Source of the DNA: Chitinophagaceae bacterium
GTDB lineage: Bacteria; Bacteroidota; Bacteroidia; Chitinophagales; Chitinophagaceae
Direction of reading: 5' to 3'
DNA length: 64,000 nt
Assembly: GCA_019638595.1 (NCBI GenBank)
Contig: JAHBTJ010000030.1
Coordinates: 1 to 64,000 of the forward strand
A model generated the notes under the pieces. It saw only the letters and a list, made by a program, of their open reading frames with translations. It was not told the DNA's origin and did no database searches. The translations under genes and the position numbers were made by a program. How positions within the stretch are numbered: position 1 is the first letter of the stretch; the number at the start of each line of letters is the position of its first letter. This document shows, piece by piece, positions 28,117 to 36,712 of the stretch.

Positions 28117-29112
28117 TTATCCTTTATTGGCCGGTATCCAGAAATTGAGCGCAACAATAAATGCAACCAGTAACCAGTGTATTACCAACGGTACCCATTT
28201 CTTTTCGGCATTCAAATAAGTATATGCGTGAAACGCAGCAAAGGGTAATGCGCACAATATCCAGTATTCGAATGTTGAATTAAAATTGATGAAGGGGATC
28301 AGCAGGGCAATGATCAGGTAAACCAGCATAAGCGTCCAGCCTTTACGTACCTGTATCAGCATGCGGAGAATATTGCGCTGGATATAAAAACCGCTGATCA
28401 GGAAGGGAATGATCATTAGCAGGATGGCTATTGCCGCCCAAATGTCCTGCTGAAACCTGGGCAGGCTTATAGAAACGGAGGGCAGGTAAGTAAGCGGGTT
28501 CCAGTTGTTTGCGAGAAACAGAAAAGCAAACAGGAAATAGTAAGGGGTAAGTACACCCAGTATGGCTATCAGCCATTCGCTTAGCTGGAAAGGCCGCATG
28601 GATATAAGCGCGAAAAATATTAGCAGGATAAAGCCAATTGCCGGGAAATAAAAAAAAGAGGCCAGCCCTACCATCATTGCCGTATTAAATACCAGCGTTT
28701 TAGGGCGGGAATGATTGAACAGCTTGCACAACGTGCCCCAAACCCATACCAGTAAGGTGTTGATAAGCAGCGTAGACGATAATTGCCACCACTCAGGAAA
28801 AAGCGACGTGATGAGGATGTACGACATTGCCGGCAGGTAGTTGGGCCGGTGCAGCAGCTTTTCGTTATTAATAATGCCGTTAAAAGAAATTGCCTGAGTT
28901 AAGGTAAGGAACAGTACGATCAAAGGATAAATAATAGGCGCCGATTTGCCAACAGGCGATAACAGGTTTAAAAACCAGTGGTATAAAAAACCATCGGTAG
29001 GCTGCGCAACCGGCGCATGAGGCTGGAGAAATGAATATACTTTAAGTAATAAAGCATATAGCAGTAAATAAATAATATTAACCGGCGAACTCTTCTTAAA
29101 AAATCCCGTCAC
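28117..29112 (-). CDS. DUF6427 family membrane protein
   Basis: A 331-residue protein with about eight to ten hydrophobic segments across its whole length, for example IIYPLIVLFLTLTQAISFNG, LASFFYFPAIGFILLIFFAL and YYFLFAFLFLANNW. I recognise the pattern as DUF6427, an uncharacterised Bacteroidota inner-membrane family. Some features resemble polyprenyl-dependent glycosyltransferase-type membrane proteins, but no catalytic motif is evident. The start is GTG at 29112, 11 bases after the stop of the upstream secreted-protein gene, which implies cotranscription. Confidence 0.75.
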   Translation of the reverse strand: MTGFFKKSSPVNIIYLLLYALLLKVYSFLQPHAPVAQPTDGFLYHWFLNLLSPVGKSAPIIYPLIVLFLTLTQAISFNGIINNEKLLHRPNYLPAMSYILITSLFPEWWQLSSTLLINTLLVWVWGTLCKLFNHSRPKTLVFNTAMMVGLASFFYFPAIGFILLIFFALISMRPFQLSEWLIAILGVLTPYYFLFAFLFLANNWNPLTYLPSVSISLPRFQQDIWAAIAILLMIIPFLISGFYIQRNILRMLIQVRKGWTLMLVYLIIALLIPFINFNSTFEYWILCALPFAAFHAYTYLNAEKKWVPLVIHWLLVAFIVALNFWIPANKG

Positions 29113-29123
29113 AGGCAGAAAGT

Positions 29124-30650
29124 TTAAAAATCAATTTTTGCAAAGCAAATATAATTTCTGTACATACACGGTAATATTACCTGGCGCGCACCTACCTGCT
29201 TACCGTATTTGGGAAGAAATTCGTAATCACGATCAAGATTCTTTAACGTAGGAGCACGGTTGATCTTACCGTCCGGTGTAACGGATTGTTCTGTCAAAAG
29301 CCGCACCCTGCGTTCCAGTTGATTGTACAGGAAACTGATCTCCCCTCCCGTATTATAGATCATATAGGATAAACCATTGTCTGAATTATCATCAAACTGG
29401 CTTTTGTGTAAAATATTGCTCCATTGCATGGAAGCATCGGGATCGAACGAAAAAACAGCAATGTTTTCGCTGTAATACCTGGTACTGTTGCCGTAATTCC
29501 AGCGGTTCCAGGGGCTTCCGTACCCATAAGGGCTCCAATAGCTGTTGTAAGGCGAATAGGGATAAAATCCATAAGGACTGTACAGGTAGTCGTACCGGTT
29601 CCAGTTGCCGCCCCGCGAAGAAGTAAAGTACAACTCGCTTACTACAATAAACCCGCCATCCTTTTTGGGCAGAACCTGTTTTATGAAATAGTCGTTGAAA
29701 GCTGTTTTGGCATTGGTGTTTTCCGATTTGGCCTCTTGTTTCAGCTCATCATTGAAAATATTATAGCTCTCGGCTTTTATTTGCGACGATGCTTTGTCCC
29801 ACACGGCAATATACAATCCTTCAACATTGCCCCTGCGCTGCTTATAATACAGGGAGCTGATGAGGTAGGTACGGTTGATATTATCAGCCTTCAGCTTTAC
29901 TTCATCCAAAAAATTATTGGTGAGTGGAATATTATTTACAATAAAGCTGTCAGACTGCGCGGGTTTCATCATCAGGTCCATGTGCGAAATATTATCCCTG
30001 CTCCCGTTCCTGCCGCAGCGGGTAAAAACAAAATCGCCCTCATTGTCTACAATAAAGTCGCTGAACACGGCATCTCTTTGCTGCATGGTAACGGCAAGCC
30101 TGCTTTTTTTCTGGAATTCCATTTTGTCGTTATACAGCAGGGTGGTGAACACATAATTCTTTTCGTTCCGCTTATTGATCTTAAAAACCATAATGCGTTG
30201 CTTGTTCTCGCTGTAAATGGTAGTATATATTTTATTATCGCTCGAGCCGCCGATCTGGGTAGTGTCTATTTCAACAGGGCCTATCAGCTTTTGCCCGGCA
30301 GCATCCATTTTAACTACGTTGCAATACACGATATTCCTCTTTTCGTATTGATATATCATGTAAAAAAAATCAGGATAGGCTACAAAATCTACATTAATAA
30401 GCTTATCGGGTAAAAAATCAAGCACAATTTTGTTTTTGAGCTTCATTTCATTGTCAAAGATCGAAAGGTCGTTTTTAGAGCGTTGATTCTTATAAATTAA
30501 AATATCGCCGCTCACCTTACCAATGATTTCAAAATTTACCTGCCGGTAGTCATCGCGACCCGGGTCGGAATAGTAAATACGCTGCGCGAAACTCCAAACA
30601 GGCAGGCTCAGTATCACGATGGCAGCGATCATTTTTTTTATTTGCAGCAT
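29124..30650 (-). CDS. Large secreted protein, beta-propeller-like, with a Tyr/Pro/Trp-rich insert
   Basis: A 508-residue protein starting at ATG 30650 with a signal peptide (MIAAIVILSLPVWSFAQ). The mature protein is built of repeated short beta segments with D/N turns (KNDLSIFDNEMKLKNKIVLD, RNIVYCNVVKMDAAGQKLIG), suggesting a propeller. I do not recognise a named family. Near residues 350-390 there is a low-complexity insert dominated by Tyr, Pro, Ser and Trp (YSPYGFYPYSPYNSYW, then SPYGYGSPWNRWNYG). It ends 11 bases before the DUF6427 gene, so the two may form a functional pair at the envelope. Confidence 0.75.
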   Translation of the reverse strand: MLQIKKMIAAIVILSLPVWSFAQRIYYSDPGRDDYRQVNFEIIGKVSGDILIYKNQRSKNDLSIFDNEMKLKNKIVLDFLPDKLINVDFVAYPDFFYMIYQYEKRNIVYCNVVKMDAAGQKLIGPVEIDTTQIGGSSDNKIYTTIYSENKQRIMVFKINKRNEKNYVFTTLLYNDKMEFQKKSRLAVTMQQRDAVFSDFIVDNEGDFVFTRCGRNGSRDNISHMDLMMKPAQSDSFIVNNIPLTNNFLDEVKLKADNINRTYLISSLYYKQRRGNVEGLYIAVWDKASSQIKAESYNIFNDELKQEAKSENTNAKTAFNDYFIKQVLPKKDGGFIVVSELYFTSSRGGNWNRYDYLYSPYGFYPYSPYNSYWSPYGYGSPWNRWNYGNSTRYYSENIAVFSFDPDASMQWSNILHKSQFDDNSDNGLSYMIYNTGGEISFLYNQLERRVRLLTEQSVTPDGKINRAPTLKNLDRDYEFLPKYGKQVGARQVILPCMYRNYICFAKIDF

Positions 30651-30818
30651 TGGATATGATTTTTCACTTTAAATATATACATCCCTTTGCAAATTAGAGT
30701 GTTTTTGCCATTGTGCCTTGCCGATAAGTTTTTTTTAACCAAAACTATACTAAAACCCGGGCAGGGTTGTATCCGGTTCATTTATAAACATTTCATATTA
30801 CAATTGTAATTTACCGTA

Positions 30819-30826
30819 TACCTTTG
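30819..30826 (+). promoter_or_regulatory. -7 promoter element for kup
   Basis: TACCTTTG matches TAnnTTTG and lies 45 nt before the GTG start at 30872. A TTA rather than TTG sits at 30798-30800, with an 18-nt spacer. Confidence 0.4.
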
Positions 30827-30871
30827 GCGTTTGTTTTATAGTTACAGAAATACTTTAACCTGTATTAAGCC

Positions 30872-32833
30872 GTGGGCAAACATACTAACAAAGCCACTGT
30901 AGCCGGGCTGGTTATAGCGCTGGGTATCATATATGGCGATATCGGAACTTCCCCTCTCTATGTATTCAATGCTATTATAACCGACAGGGCAATTACCGAA
31001 GATCTGATCATTGGAAGCCTCTCCTGCATTATATGGACCCTTACATTACAAACTACCATTAAATACGTTATACTGGTTTTGCAAGCCGATAACAAGGGGG
31101 AAGGTGGCATTTTTGCACTGTACGCGCTGGTGAGGCGACGAAAAAAATGGCTTGTATTGCCTGCCATGATCGGGGGCGCTGCCTTGCTTGCCGACGGTAT
31201 GATCACACCGCCCATTACCATTACTTCCGCTATTGAGGGGTTACAAAAAAATCCCACATTCCACAATCTGCACCAGTATATCATTTATATAGTAATTGCC
31301 ATTTTATCACTTTTTTTCTTTTTACAGCAGTTCGGCACCTATTCCATAGGCCGGTTTTTTGGGCCGGTAATGGGGGTATGGTTCACTATGCTGGCCGTGC
31401 TGGGTGTGTGGCATTTGTTCGACGATATGTCAATACTAAGGGCTTTTAATCCTTATTATGCCATAAAGCTGCTTGCCTCCAACCCGGGTGCCCTATGGAT
31501 TTTGGGAGCGGTTTTTTTGTGTACTACGGGAGCGGAAGCTTTATACAGCGACCTGGGGCATTGCGGGAGAGAAAATATACGCATCTCCTGGATATTTGTA
31601 AAATCGTGCCTTTTGCTCAATTACCTGGGGCAGGGCGCCAGCCTGTTAAAGAATAATCTTGATACGCCGGCGGGAGCTCATTCGAGCATCAATCCTTTTT
31701 TTGACCTGATGCCCGAGTGGTTTATTATACCCGGCGTATTGATCGCTACCGCTGCAGCCATTATTGCCAGCCAGGCAATGATATCGGGGTCGTTTACGCT
31801 GATAGGCGAAGCCATGCGCCTGAACCTTTGGCCGCGGCTGAAGATCAGGTACCCATCGGAAGAAAAGGGGCAATTGTTCATTCCCTGGCTGAATACCATG
31901 ATGTATCTTGGCTGTGTAGGGGTGGTGCTTTATTTCCAGACCTCATCGCGTATGGAAGCCGCCTATGGCCTGGCTATTATTGTTACCATGCTGATGACCA
32001 CTATCCTTTTTGCCAATTACCTGGTAAGTCACCGCGTAAAAGCAACCTGGATATGGCTGTTTTTAATAGGTTATCTTATTATTGAGGGGGGCTACCTGAT
32101 AGCGTTACTGCAGAAGTTTGCACACGGGGGGTATATAACCGTAATTATCGGGGGATTGATGTTCCTGATCATGTATATATGGTACAGGAGCAGGAAGATC
32201 AAGAACCGCTATGTTGAATTTGTACGGCTGGAAGACTATTTGCCCATGCTGCAGGAGCTCAGTAACGATCCCTCCGTTACTAAATATGCCACACATCTCA
32301 TTTATCTTACCAGCGCCAACAACCCAAAGGAAATTGAACATAAAATAATCTACTCCATTTTAAACCGTAAGCCCAAGCGGGCCGATATTTACTGGTTTGT
32401 ACATGTAGATACGCTGGATAATCCCTATACCTGCGAGTATGAGGTGCAAACCATTATACCCAACGAAGTGATACGGGTTGAATTTCGCCTCGGGTTCCGT
32501 GTAGAGCCCCGCATCAATATTATGTTCCGTAAAGTGGTGGAAGATATGGTTACCAATAAGGAAGTAAATATTACCAGCCGTTACGAAAGTCTTCAGCGCA
32601 ATAACGTAGTGGGAGATTTTCAGTTTATTGTGATGGAGAAATTCCTGAGCATGGATAATGAGCTCCCGTTCTGGGAAACCTTAATTATGCGGGGGTATTT
32701 CTGGATCAAGGAAGTAAGCCTGTCGGAAGAAAGGGGCTTTGGACTGGACGCGAGCTATGTTACGGTAGAAAAATTTCCACTGATCGTTGCACCTGTATCT
32801 AACCTCAATTTAAAAAGGATCTACAAAGATTAG
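30872..32833 (+). CDS. kup: KUP-family potassium uptake transporter
   Basis: A 653-residue membrane protein that imports potassium, probably with protons. It shows the family signature GIIYGDIGTSPLYVF at about 18-32, then ADNKGEGGIFALYALVRRR, LLADGMITPPITITSAIEGL (with the DGMITP core) and TGAEALYSDLGHCGRENIRI. About twelve membrane helices fill residues 10-440, followed by a cytosolic C-terminal domain of about 210 residues. The start must be the GTG at 30872, because an in-frame TAA lies two codons upstream. It heads a plus-strand run, but the next gene starts about 100 bases later with its own leader. Confidence 0.93.
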   Translation: MGKHTNKATVAGLVIALGIIYGDIGTSPLYVFNAIITDRAITEDLIIGSLSCIIWTLTLQTTIKYVILVLQADNKGEGGIFALYALVRRRKKWLVLPAMIGGAALLADGMITPPITITSAIEGLQKNPTFHNLHQYIIYIVIAILSLFFFLQQFGTYSIGRFFGPVMGVWFTMLAVLGVWHLFDDMSILRAFNPYYAIKLLASNPGALWILGAVFLCTTGAEALYSDLGHCGRENIRISWIFVKSCLLLNYLGQGASLLKNNLDTPAGAHSSINPFFDLMPEWFIIPGVLIATAAAIIASQAMISGSFTLIGEAMRLNLWPRLKIRYPSEEKGQLFIPWLNTMMYLGCVGVVLYFQTSSRMEAAYGLAIIVTMLMTTILFANYLVSHRVKATWIWLFLIGYLIIEGGYLIALLQKFAHGGYITVIIGGLMFLIMYIWYRSRKIKNRYVEFVRLEDYLPMLQELSNDPSVTKYATHLIYLTSANNPKEIEHKIIYSILNRKPKRADIYWFVHVDTLDNPYTCEYEVQTIIPNEVIRVEFRLGFRVEPRINIMFRKVVEDMVTNKEVNITSRYESLQRNNVVGDFQFIVMEKFLSMDNELPFWETLIMRGYFWIKEVSLSEERGFGLDASYVTVEKFPLIVAPVSNLNLKRIYKD

Positions 32834-32935
32834 TTGCCCGCCCGGACTCGCAAAGTCAGTTCCCCGGGCATAATTTGCCCGAAAAGCAGGAATAGCAAAT
32901 GCTTTATACTAAATTCACGGGCATAAACTTTTGTC

Positions 32936-33724
32936 TTGCCTGTATTTGTATTATACGTTTTGGGTGGTATTACCGGCCTGTTGCTGATCCTGTATTTTGC
33001 ACAGGAGCGTTTTATATTTAAGCCCGAAAAGCTACCGGCAGATTTTAAATTTGTGTACGATGCGCCTTTCGAAGAGCTTTTTTTTGATGTGGAACCGGGC
33101 GTTCGTATCAACGGGTTACACTTTTTTGTAAAAGAGCCGTTGGGGCTGATCCTCTACTTTCACGGCAACACCAGGAGTATAAAAGGCTGGGCGAAATATG
33201 CGCGCGATTTTTACCGCTACCAGTATGATGTGGTGCTGGTAGATTACCGCGGCTTTGGAAAAAGTACCGGCAAACGCAGCGAGCGAAAAATGCTGGACGA
33301 TATGCAGTTTGTATACACACAACTGGCGGCCCAATACCAGGAGCATCATATTATTGTATACGGAAGAAGCATTGGGAGCGGGTTCGCCGCAAAAGTAGCA
33401 TCCGATAATAAGCCGCGCTACCTGATACTGGATGCGCCCTACTATAATTTCCGGAAGGTAGTTGAACGGTTCCTGCCGCTCATTCCCGTTAAATATGTGC
33501 TGCGCTATCATTTACGCACCGACCGTTGGATACGCCGCGTTAATTGCCATACCTACATTATTCATGGAACAAAAGATATGCTCATCCCTGTCAGGCACAG
33601 CGAAAAACTGCAACGCCTTAATCCGCATAAAATTACCCTTATCCGTATTACGGGAGGCGGGCATAATAATTTACCTTCGTTCCCCGAATACCACAATTTT
33701 GTGCGGGATATTCTCAAATACTAA
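32936..33724 (+). CDS. Membrane-anchored alpha/beta hydrolase, first of a tandem pair
   Basis: A 262-residue hydrolase with an N-terminal signal anchor (LYVLGGITGLLLILYFAQ). The triad is Ser145 in GRSIGSG, Asp214 in HGTKDMLIP and His243 in GGGHNN; the oxyanion loop is YFHGN (74-78). It resembles ABHD13/BEM46-like and S33-type serine hydrolases. The substrate is unknown, probably a lipid or peptide ester at the membrane. The only usable start is a TTG at 32936, because a TAA lies 10 nt upstream in frame. A TTTTG stretch ends 2 nt before it. The stop TAA overlaps the ATG of the next gene (TAATG), so translation is coupled. Confidence 0.8.
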   Translation: MPVFVLYVLGGITGLLLILYFAQERFIFKPEKLPADFKFVYDAPFEELFFDVEPGVRINGLHFFVKEPLGLILYFHGNTRSIKGWAKYARDFYRYQYDVVLVDYRGFGKSTGKRSERKMLDDMQFVYTQLAAQYQEHHIIVYGRSIGSGFAAKVASDNKPRYLILDAPYYNFRKVVERFLPLIPVKYVLRYHLRTDRWIRRVNCHTYIIHGTKDMLIPVRHSEKLQRLNPHKITLIRITGGGHNNLPSFPEYHNFVRDILKY

Positions 33725-34557
33725 TGAGTGTGGCAGATATAAAAAAAGCCGGGCGTAAAAAATGGCTTCGCTGGCTGAATGTAATCCTGGTGATCTATCT
33801 TTTAACAGGCATAGCTGTTTATTTCTTCCAGGATGCTATATTTCTTCGTCCGCAAACATTGCCGGCCAATACGAAATATGCTTTTCCAATGCCTCATCGC
33901 GAAATAGATGTAAAGCTTGACAAAGCATATAGTATGAACGTGGTGCAGTTTCTTACGGATCATGATCCCGTAAAAGGAGTAGTGCTGTATTTTCACGGAA
34001 ACATGAAAAACATTGGCAGGTATGCCGAATATGCCGGACTGTTTACAGGCAACGGGTATGAAGTATGGATGGTGGACTATCCCGGTTTTGGAAAAAGCAC
34101 CGGCAGGTTAACCGAGCAAAAAATGTATGAGTATGCGGAACAGTTGTACCTGATGGCAGCTTCCAGGTTTAAAGCTAATAATATTGTTATTTACGGGAAA
34201 TCGCTGGGCACAGGGGTTGCCGCATGGCTCGCCGCCAAAAAAAGCAGCAAACAACTGATACTGGAAACTCCTTATTACAGCTTTCATTCCCTGGCTGCTC
34301 ATTATATGCCCATGTATCCCGTAAGCAAGCTTATCCGGTTAGAGCTGCCGGTATACAAATACATCAGCATTGTAAATGCCCCCGTTGCTGTTTTTCATGG
34401 AACGGAAGATGATGTTATACCCTATAGCAACGCGGAGAAGCTGAAAGAAAGCTTAAAACCTGCCGACCATTTTTTTACTATTGAAAATGGCGCGCATAAT
34501 AACCTCGCGGGATTTCCTGTATTCAGGCAAAAGCTGGATAGCTTGCTGGCAGATTGA
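33724..34557 (+). CDS. Membrane-anchored alpha/beta hydrolase, second of a tandem pair
   Basis: A 277-residue paralogue of the preceding gene, overlapping its stop codon by one base. The anchor helix is at about 16-35 (RWLNVILVIYLLTGIAVYFF). It shares the YFHGN oxyanion motif (89-93), DYPGFGKSTGR, the nucleophile Ser160 in GKSLGTG, an acid at Asp229 or Asp230 in HGTEDDVIP, and His258 in GAHNN. Sequence similarity to its partner runs over the whole length, so the pair arose by tandem duplication. Divergence is large enough to suggest different substrates. The next gene is acetyl-CoA synthetase, 165 bases away. Confidence 0.87.
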   Translation: MSVADIKKAGRKKWLRWLNVILVIYLLTGIAVYFFQDAIFLRPQTLPANTKYAFPMPHREIDVKLDKAYSMNVVQFLTDHDPVKGVVLYFHGNMKNIGRYAEYAGLFTGNGYEVWMVDYPGFGKSTGRLTEQKMYEYAEQLYLMAASRFKANNIVIYGKSLGTGVAAWLAAKKSSKQLILETPYYSFHSLAAHYMPMYPVSKLIRLELPVYKYISIVNAPVAVFHGTEDDVIPYSNAEKLKESLKPADHFFTIENGAHNNLAGFPVFRQKLDSLLAD

Positions 34558-34722
34558 TACCCGGCAATGGCAAACTTATCCTGACCTGCTCAATTTTAAG
34601 AGCGTACAGTTGAGGGTTTTTACACAAACGAATGCGTATTAATTACAAATATTTGCACAGCATTCAACCAAATCTGGCTAATTTTAAGGCAGTTTAAAGA
34701 ATCAAAACCATTTATAACGATT

Positions 34723-36654
34723 ATGTCTTACCCTTACCAATTAAAAAGCCTGGAAGCCTACCGGGCAGCATATAAGAAAAGCGTAGACGATCCTGAAACT
34801 TTCTGGGGAGAAATAGCGGAAACCTTCCAATGGCGTAAAAAGTGGGATAAAGTGCTGAACTGGAACTTTAAAGAGCCAAAAGTAGAATGGTTTATCGGAG
34901 GCAGGCTGAACATTACCGAAAACTGTCTTGACAGGCATTTAGCTACCATGGCCGATAAGCCTGCTATTATATGGGAGCCTAATAACCCCGAGGAAAGAAC
35001 CAGGGTTGTAACCTATGAACGGTTACACAAAAGGGTTTGCCAGTTCGCCCAGGTACTGAAAAATAATGGTGTAAAAAAAGGCGACAGGGTTTGTATTTAT
35101 ATGGGTATGGTTCCTGAGCTGGCATACGCGGTGCTTGCCTGCGCCCGCATCGGCGCTATCCACAGCGTAATATTCGGTGGGTTCTCTGCTCAAAGCATTG
35201 CTGACCGCCTTGAAGACGCTAAAGCCGAATTTATTGTTACATGCGATGGCGCTTACCGTGGCGGAAAAGATATTCCATTGAAAAGCATTATTGATGATGC
35301 GCTGATTGGAAATAAAGTAGTAAAAAAAGTAATTGTATATACGCGCACACGCACCCCCGTTAGTATGATAAAAGGCCGCGATGTATGGTGGGAAGACGAA
35401 ATGCTGAAAGTGACCGACACCCTGCCTGTAGAAGGATTTGGAGAGGCGGAAGAGATGGATGCCGAAGACTCGTTATTTATTTTATACACATCCGGAAGTA
35501 CAGGTAAGCCCAAAGGTGTGGTACATACTTGTGGCGGCTATATGGTATGGACAAACTATACGTTTGTAAATACCTTCCAGTATCAACCGGGCCAGGTACA
35601 TTTTTGTACAGCCGATATTGGATGGATCACCGGGCACAGCTATATTATTTACGGACCATTAAGCGCCGGCGCCACCAGCCTGATGTTTGAAGGAGTGCCC
35701 ACCTGGCCCGATGCAGGTCGTTTTTGGGATATTATTGATAAATACAAAGTAAATATTCTGTATACGGCGCCTACGGCTATCAGGAGCCTGATGAGCTATG
35801 GGCTTGATCCGTTGAAGAATAAAGATCTTTCTTCGCTGGAAGTTTTGGGAACAGTGGGCGAGCCTATTAATGAAGAAGCCTGGCATTGGTACAACGAGCA
35901 CATAGGAAAAAAGAAATGCCCGATCGTGGATACCTGGTGGCAAACAGAAACAGCCGGTATTTTAATTACCAATCTTGCCGGTGTTACACCGGCTAAGCCC
36001 TCGTGGGCTACCCTGCCCCTGCCTGGTGTGCAACCGGTATTGGTAGATGACAGGGGAAATGAGGTAACCGAAAAAGACGAAGATGGTTTGTATAAAGGCA
36101 ACCTTTGCATGAAAGCTCCCTGGCCGGGTATTTTGCGCACTACGTATGGCGATCATGAGCGTTGCAGAACCAATTATTTTGCCGCATATGAGAACCTGTA
36201 TTTTACCGGCGATGGCGCTTTAAAAAATGATGATGGATTTTTCCGCATTACCGGGCGTGTAGACGATGTGCTGAATGTGAGCGGGCACAGGATCGGTACG
36301 GCAGAAGTGGAAAATGCCATTAACATGCATGCCAGCGTGGTAGAAAGCGCCGTGGTAGGGTTCCCCCATGAAATTAAGGGGCAGGGCATTTACGCGTATG
36401 TAATTGTGAATGCCATGCACGGCGACGAAGAGCATACCCGTAAAGACATCAGCCAGACAGTATCGCGTATTATCGGACCCATTGCAAAGCCCGACAGGAT
36501 ACAATTTGTGAACGGGTTGCCCAAAACCAGGAGCGGTAAAATAATGCGGAGGATCTTACGCAAAATAGCGGAAGGTGAAATGGACAAGCTGGGCGATACT
36601 TCCACATTGCTGGATCCGGCAGTTGTGGATGAGATCAAGAGCGGAAAATTATAA
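34723..36654 (+). CDS. acs: Acetyl-CoA synthetase (acetate--CoA ligase)
   Basis: A 643-residue enzyme making acetyl-CoA from acetate, ATP and CoA through acetyl-AMP. Motifs: the phosphate-binding loop YTSGSTGKPKG at 255-265, the A5 region DTWWQTETAGILITN with the tryptophan typical of acetate-specific ligases, TGDGALKNDDGFFRITGRVDDVLNVSGHRIGTAEVE in the C-terminal hinge region (given here as one family block), and the catalytic Lys606 in TRSGKIMRR. That lysine is the residue acetylated for control in characterised Acs proteins. The length is normal. It is followed by a strong terminator shared with the convergent glycosidase gene. Confidence 0.95.
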   Translation: MSYPYQLKSLEAYRAAYKKSVDDPETFWGEIAETFQWRKKWDKVLNWNFKEPKVEWFIGGRLNITENCLDRHLATMADKPAIIWEPNNPEERTRVVTYERLHKRVCQFAQVLKNNGVKKGDRVCIYMGMVPELAYAVLACARIGAIHSVIFGGFSAQSIADRLEDAKAEFIVTCDGAYRGGKDIPLKSIIDDALIGNKVVKKVIVYTRTRTPVSMIKGRDVWWEDEMLKVTDTLPVEGFGEAEEMDAEDSLFILYTSGSTGKPKGVVHTCGGYMVWTNYTFVNTFQYQPGQVHFCTADIGWITGHSYIIYGPLSAGATSLMFEGVPTWPDAGRFWDIIDKYKVNILYTAPTAIRSLMSYGLDPLKNKDLSSLEVLGTVGEPINEEAWHWYNEHIGKKKCPIVDTWWQTETAGILITNLAGVTPAKPSWATLPLPGVQPVLVDDRGNEVTEKDEDGLYKGNLCMKAPWPGILRTTYGDHERCRTNYFAAYENLYFTGDGALKNDDGFFRITGRVDDVLNVSGHRIGTAEVENAINMHASVVESAVVGFPHEIKGQGIYAYVIVNAMHGDEEHTRKDISQTVSRIIGPIAKPDRIQFVNGLPKTRSGKIMRRILRKIAEGEMDKLGDTSTLLDPAVVDEIKSGKL

Positions 36655-36667
36655 GCAAGTTTTACTA

Positions 36668-36703
36668 CAGGGTTCCGAACCTTTTAAAAGGTTCGGAACC
36701 CTG
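36668..36703. terminator. Bidirectional terminator between acs and the MGH1-like gene
   Basis: A perfect 36-base palindrome with two 18-nt arms centred at 36685/36686; the left arm is CAGGGTTCCGAACCTTTT. It is followed by T-rich sequence on the plus strand and lies between convergent stops (36654 and 36713). A related copy occurs at 56744-56771, so it may also be a dispersed repeat. Confidence 0.8.
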
Positions 36704-36712
36704 TTTCTTATT

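Noticed and set aside
29424-30413. Plus-strand open frame of 329 codons
   Set aside because: It is the antisense of the secreted-protein gene; the minus-strand frame has a signal peptide and a coherent fold.
32865-32881. CGGGCA/TGCCCG hairpin after kup as a terminator
   Set aside because: The stem is six base pairs and is followed by A-rich rather than T-rich sequence on the plus strand.
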